DNA of 17,799 bases from Halovenus sp. (GTDB lineage Archaea > Halobacteriota > Halobacteria > Halobacteriales > Haloarculaceae): the NCBI GenBank assembly GCA_028274925.1, contig JAQCNR010000495.1:1-17799 (forward strand), in the 5' to 3' direction. Position numbers and translations under genes: made by a program. This document shows, piece after piece, positions 15,864-17,799 of this stretch (within the stretch, counting starts at the first letter, position 1; each line of letters begins with the position of its first letter). The notes beneath the pieces are model-generated. The model was not told the DNA's origin, did not search any database, and saw nothing but the letters and a program-made list of their open reading frames with translations.

Positions 15864-16199
15864 TCAGAGACTCCGCTCGTCGACCGCCGGGTCGATTCCC
15901 GCGGCGGCCAGATCCTCCTGAACCCGCTCGCGTAGCGGCCCCGGAACGGTGTCTCGACCGACCGGAACCGCCGTCTCGCCTGCCTCCTCTGGTGGTACCT
16001 TCCAGTACAGGGTACACTCACTCGGTGCGTAATACTCGATGCTGTATCTATCTGAGCCACCGCTGTAGTGGACACGCGCCGCGGAGCCGTCGACGTGCCA
16101 GCCCTCCTGTGCTGCCAGCCCAGCGAGTGGGTCGCTCTCTTCGTCATCCATTGCTGGCTGGCCCGGTGTGTTCTCGCCAGCGTCGGTGTCGTCAGTCAT
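15864..16199 (-). CDS. Conserved haloarchaeal hypothetical protein, 111 residues
   Basis: I do not recognise a characterised family. The first 30 or so residues are acidic and disordered (MTDDTDAGENTPG...). The rest looks like a compact alpha/beta domain: GLAAQEGWHVDGSAARVHY, then RYSIEYYAPSECTLYWK and a C-terminal helical part PGPLRERVQEDLAAAGIDP. It is soluble, with no signal peptide or membrane segment. The sequence resembles small DUF proteins found widely in haloarchaea. The ATG at 16199 is preferred because the frame upstream of it is basic, low-quality sequence that overlaps the next gene. It lies 40 bases before folCP and 32 bases after the two-helix membrane protein on the same strand, suggesting a shared transcript. 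Confidence 0.75.
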   Translation of the reverse strand: MTDDTDAGENTPGQPAMDDEESDPLAGLAAQEGWHVDGSAARVHYSGGSDRYSIEYYAPSECTLYWKVPPEEAGETAVPVGRDTVPGPLRERVQEDLAAAGIDPAVDERSL

Positions 16200-16231
16200 A
16201 TTCTCGGCTTGGCGTGCCTGGGTGCTACTCG

Positions 16232-16465
16232 TTACGGTTTCTGTGCTCCTGACCCGGGCCGCTGGGTCACCTCTGAGAATACCGCGGCCCAGACGAGCGT
16301 GCCCGTCCCGGCGAGCGCGACGAACATCACGCCCAACCGGAGTGTATTCGTCTCGAAAACCAGTGCTGTCTCCGGAAACAGAAATGAGAGAAACAGATAC
16401 CCAACAGCCGCGACGCTGACGAGCATGGAGAGCACTGACAGCCAGAAGTGCACGACAGCCCTCAT
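16232..16465 (-). CDS. Small two-helix membrane protein, 77 residues
   Basis: The product has two clear membrane helices, at about 5-30 (VVHFWLSVLSMLVSVAAVGY and on) and 44-65 (LGVMFVALAGTGTLVWAAVF). A short polar loop joins them, and a basic/Pro tail follows. No family is recognised. It is likely real because a clean hydrophobic pattern covers its whole length and it fills the gap between two same-strand genes, 45 bases after one and 32 bases before the other. No Shine-Dalgarno sequence precedes the ATG. AGATACAG about 28 bases upstream is a weak TATA candidate. Confidence 0.65.
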   Translation of the reverse strand: MRAVVHFWLSVLSMLVSVAAVGYLFLSFLFPETALVFETNTLRLGVMFVALAGTGTLVWAAVFSEVTQRPGSGAQKP

Positions 16466-16510
16466 ATCTGGAGTTCAGTCGTTGGACTGTATCTGTCTTT
16501 CTGTTCCAGC

Positions 16511-16792
16511 TCACCAGGTTTCGATACAGCCGTCTTCGATGTCCTCGACACAGCCCTCACAGTCCGGGTGGCCTGCCTCGAAGCAGGCGGGTCGAGCCGA
16601 GGAGTCGAGTTCCACCGCGCGCTTTTCGGCGTGGCGACGGCAGACGATTCGGACCTTGCCGTCCTCTGTCGGGAGGTCGGCCCGAGCAGCCAGCCGTGCC
16701 TCGCTGAAGGCCCGGCGGGCCTGCTCGTACTGCCGGCCGGCGTCCTGAAGCTTCTCGGTGAGAAACTTGGCAACCCGGTCGGAGTCGGTCAT
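16511..16792 (-). CDS. Cys/His-rich small protein, putative zinc-binding DUF
   Basis: This 93-residue soluble protein begins with a charged amphipathic helix (about 1-38) and ends in a Cys/His-rich part. Cys51 and His54 (CRRH) are followed by Cys70, His75, Cys78, Cys81 and Cys89. The pattern C-x2-H ... C-x4-H-x2-C-x2-C-x7-C can hold a zinc ion or a disulphide cluster. It resembles small haloarchaeal proteins listed as a DUF (possibly DUF7091; I am not sure). It is the first gene of the minus-strand cluster ending in folCP. A TATA-like box about 28 bases upstream, with no Shine-Dalgarno, predicts a leaderless transcript. The function is unknown; a nucleic-acid or protein-binding role would be guesswork. 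Confidence 0.78.
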   Translation of the reverse strand: MTDSDRVAKFLTEKLQDAGRQYEQARRAFSEARLAARADLPTEDGKVRIVCRRHAEKRAVELDSSARPACFEAGHPDCEGCVEDIEDGCIETW

Positions 16793-16817
16793 ACCTGCGA
16801 TTAGGTTGGCGCGTTCA

Positions 16818-16823
16818 AATATC
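16818..16823 (-). promoter_or_regulatory. TATA-like box of the small-gene/folCP cluster
   Basis: ATATTT on the minus strand (within AGATATTTGAACG) is centred about 28 bases before the ATG at 16792, correct for a leaderless start. It sits in the 76-bp divergent gap with the hydrolase gene at 16869. For that gene, only a weak candidate near 16836-16849 is visible. Confidence 0.55.
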
Positions 16824-16868
16824 TGCCCCAGCCCAGCTGTTCATCAGCCTGCGAGCCGTCCGACCGGT

Positions 16869-17354
16869 ATGTACCGTCCGGGCCACACTGGCGCGGCACT
16901 GCTTGCCGTTACGCCGCTCGCTACCGCCGTTGGATTGGTGGGCGCAGTGAGACTCTCGGTTCTCATCGTTTTGCTCGCTGCAGCAGTCGCCTCGCTACCG
17001 GATATCGACAATTCGCTGCCTGTCGTCCACCGGGGCCCGACACACACCGTCTGGTTCGTCGCTATGCTGGCTGCCGTGGCTGGCGCTGTCGGCTGGCTTG
17101 TTGCGTCTGGGCCGTCAGCGGTCAGCGTTGGTCTCGTTGTCGGCAGCGCTGTTGGGCTCTCGCTAACCTCACATCTCGTGGCTGACAGCATCACACCGAT
17201 GGGCATTCGCCCGTTCCTCCCTGTTTCTGACCGAGAGTTCTGTTTCAATATTACACCGGCAAAGAATCCGCGGGCGAACAGAGTCCTGCTCGCAGTCGGG
17301 CTGGGTACTGCGTCGCTCTCTCAGATACTGGTGACCGCCGTGGCTTCCAGCTAG
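16869..17354 (+). CDS. Membrane-bound metal-dependent hydrolase, YdjM/LexA-binding-like family
   Basis: This 161-residue protein has about four membrane helices and the full motif set of the YdjM-type membrane hydrolases (PF04307). These are MYRPGHTGAA at the N-terminus, PDIDNSLP (44-51), HRGPTHT (54-60) and HLVADSITPMGIRPFLP (102-118). The His and Asp residues of these motifs are thought to bind a metal in the membrane plane; the substrate of this family is unknown. After the third motif comes CFNITPAKN, which fits the loop with a conserved Asn or Thr. The ATG at 16869 is chosen because homology begins there; the frame opens further upstream (16758) but crosses the divergent gene and its promoter. 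Its stop overlaps the stop of the threonine dehydratase-like gene by four bases. Confidence 0.88.
   Translation: MYRPGHTGAALLAVTPLATAVGLVGAVRLSVLIVLLAAAVASLPDIDNSLPVVHRGPTHTVWFVAMLAAVAGAVGWLVASGPSAVSVGLVVGSAVGLSLTSHLVADSITPMGIRPFLPVSDREFCFNITPAKNPRANRVLLAVGLGTASLSQILVTAVASS
17351..17354. other. CTAG shared stop-codon overlap (hydrolase / dehydratase)
   Basis: As at 4292-4295, one palindromic CTAG supplies TAG to both strands. Bases 17352-17354 end the plus-strand hydrolase, and the complement of 17351-17353 ends the minus-strand dehydratase. Confidence 0.9.
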
Positions 17355-17799
17355 CCCTGCATCACGAGTTTCTCGAAGGTTTCGGGAGCGATGTTGCGCC
17401 CCGAGACCGGCACAGCCACCGTACTACCCGCGATCTCGTCGGCCATCTGCTCCATCGCGGCCAGACTCGTTGCACAGGCACCTTCCATAACGATGCGCTC
17501 GTCGTGGAAGAGGTCACGAACGCCCTGCTTGATAGCGTCGTCGCTCACCAGTCGGAACTCAGCAAGTCCGTCGCGCAGGACGCGAGTCGTCATCGCGAAC
17601 GGCACCTGCGTCGCCACGCCCTCGGCGAAGGTGTCCATCCGGTCGTGTGGCTCCAGCGTATCTTCGGCCCAGGCGCGGTGCACGGCGGGTGCTTGCTCGG
17701 ACTGGGCACCGATAATGTCGGCGTCAGTGACCGCGCCGACGCTCAGACAGTAGCCCGCTGCGCTCGACCCGCCCCCGACTGGACAGAACAGGTACTCTA
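17351..17799 (-). CDS. PLP-dependent threonine/serine dehydratase-like enzyme (5' part outside window)
   Basis: The frame is open to the right edge, so only the last 148 or so residues are present; the GTG at 17683 is an internal Val. The visible part begins with EYLFCPVGGGSSAAGY, the Gly-rich loop that binds the PLP phosphate in fold-type II enzymes (usually PVGGGGL). IIGAQSEQAPAVHRAW, MDTFAEGVATQVPF, LVSDDAIKQGVRDLF, EGACATSLAAM and VPVSGRNI follow in the order seen in threonine ammonia-lyase (IlvA/TdcB). The catalytic Lys is upstream of the window. No ACT regulatory domain follows, so it would be a short, catabolic-type or serine/threonine-dehydratase form. GGGSS instead of GGGGL leaves some doubt about the exact substrate. 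Confidence 0.85.
   Translation of the reverse strand, partial: EYLFCPVGGGSSAAGYCLSVGAVTDADIIGAQSEQAPAVHRAWAEDTLEPHDRMDTFAEGVATQVPFAMTTRVLRDGLAEFRLVSDDAIKQGVRDLFHDERIVMEGACATSLAAMEQMADEIAGSTVAVPVSGRNIAPETFEKLVMQG

Noticed and set aside
15824..16147. Extended N-terminus of FolCP (108 extra residues)
   Set aside because: The extension is Arg/Ser-rich, has no homology to FolC, and overlaps the upstream hypothetical gene at 15864-16199 in another frame. The ATG at 15823 matches the family start.
16068..16748. Plus-strand frame of 226 codons opposite the small genes before folCP
   Set aside because: It crosses three short minus-strand genes with better composition, has no promoter or ribosome site, and no recognisable domain.
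16758..16868. N-terminal extension of the metal-dependent hydrolase
   Set aside because: It overlaps the divergent Cys/His-rich gene and its TATA box; the conserved sequence begins at the ATG at 16869.
1..17799. CRISPR arrays, tRNA or rRNA genes, insertion sequences, integrase or att sites
   Set aside because: No spaced direct repeats, cloverleaf-like genes, transposase frames or terminal inverted repeats were seen by eye. A tRNAscan or repeat-finder run would settle this.

Overview
The window looks like chromosomal DNA of a halophilic archaeon (class Halobacteria). G+C is high (about 60% by eye), the soluble proteins are rich in Asp and Glu, several starts have a TATA-like box 23-35 bases upstream and no ribosome binding site (the leaderless haloarchaeal pattern), and the gene set is typical: a split nuoJ, a haloarchaeal mevalonate-pathway decarboxylase, a geranylgeranyl-reductase-family flavoprotein and a fused FolC-FolP protein. 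CTAG is very rare (six copies in 17.8 kb), as is usual in this group. I cannot name the genus.

Layout. Positions 1-4295 are on the plus strand: the 3' part of a secreted HEIGH-motif surface protein, a MATE multidrug exporter preceded by a TATA box and an operator-like palindrome, and an Eis-type acetyltransferase. Positions 4292-12090 are on the minus strand. Read in the direction of transcription they are nuoJ1-nuoJ2-nuoK-nuoL-nuoM-nuoN (the membrane arm of respiratory complex I), then an NDUFA9-like SDR protein, then mvaD. A 154-bp divergent intergenic region (12091-12244) separates nuoJ1 from a plus-strand flavoprotein reductase (12245-13327). Positions 13334-16792 form a minus-strand cluster of three small uncharacterised proteins followed by folCP. 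A divergent plus-strand membrane metal-dependent hydrolase (16869-17354) follows. The 3' part of a minus-strand PLP-dependent threonine dehydratase-like gene runs off the right edge.

How the genes work together. The nuo genes encode the proton-pumping arm of complex I: three antiporter-like subunits plus NuoK and the two NuoJ halves. The nuoABCDHI genes that usually precede nuoJ are absent, and nuoJ1 has its own promoter-like element, so the complex I genes appear to be split in this genome. mvaD makes isoprenoid precursors for archaeal lipids and the quinone tail, and the reductase may saturate such chains. FolCP supplies reduced folate, and its linker resembles the region reported to replace dihydrofolate reductase. 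MATE plus Eis looks like a detoxification pair.

The DNA is packed. The longest gene-free stretch is 154 bp, and two of the three convergent gene pairs overlap so that one CTAG holds both stop codons. I saw no rRNA, tRNA, CRISPR array, insertion sequence or integrase. I did not find a clear new defence or mobile system. The most unusual features are the split nuo operon, the complex-I-linked SDR, the three unknown small genes before folCP, and the palindrome before the MATE gene.
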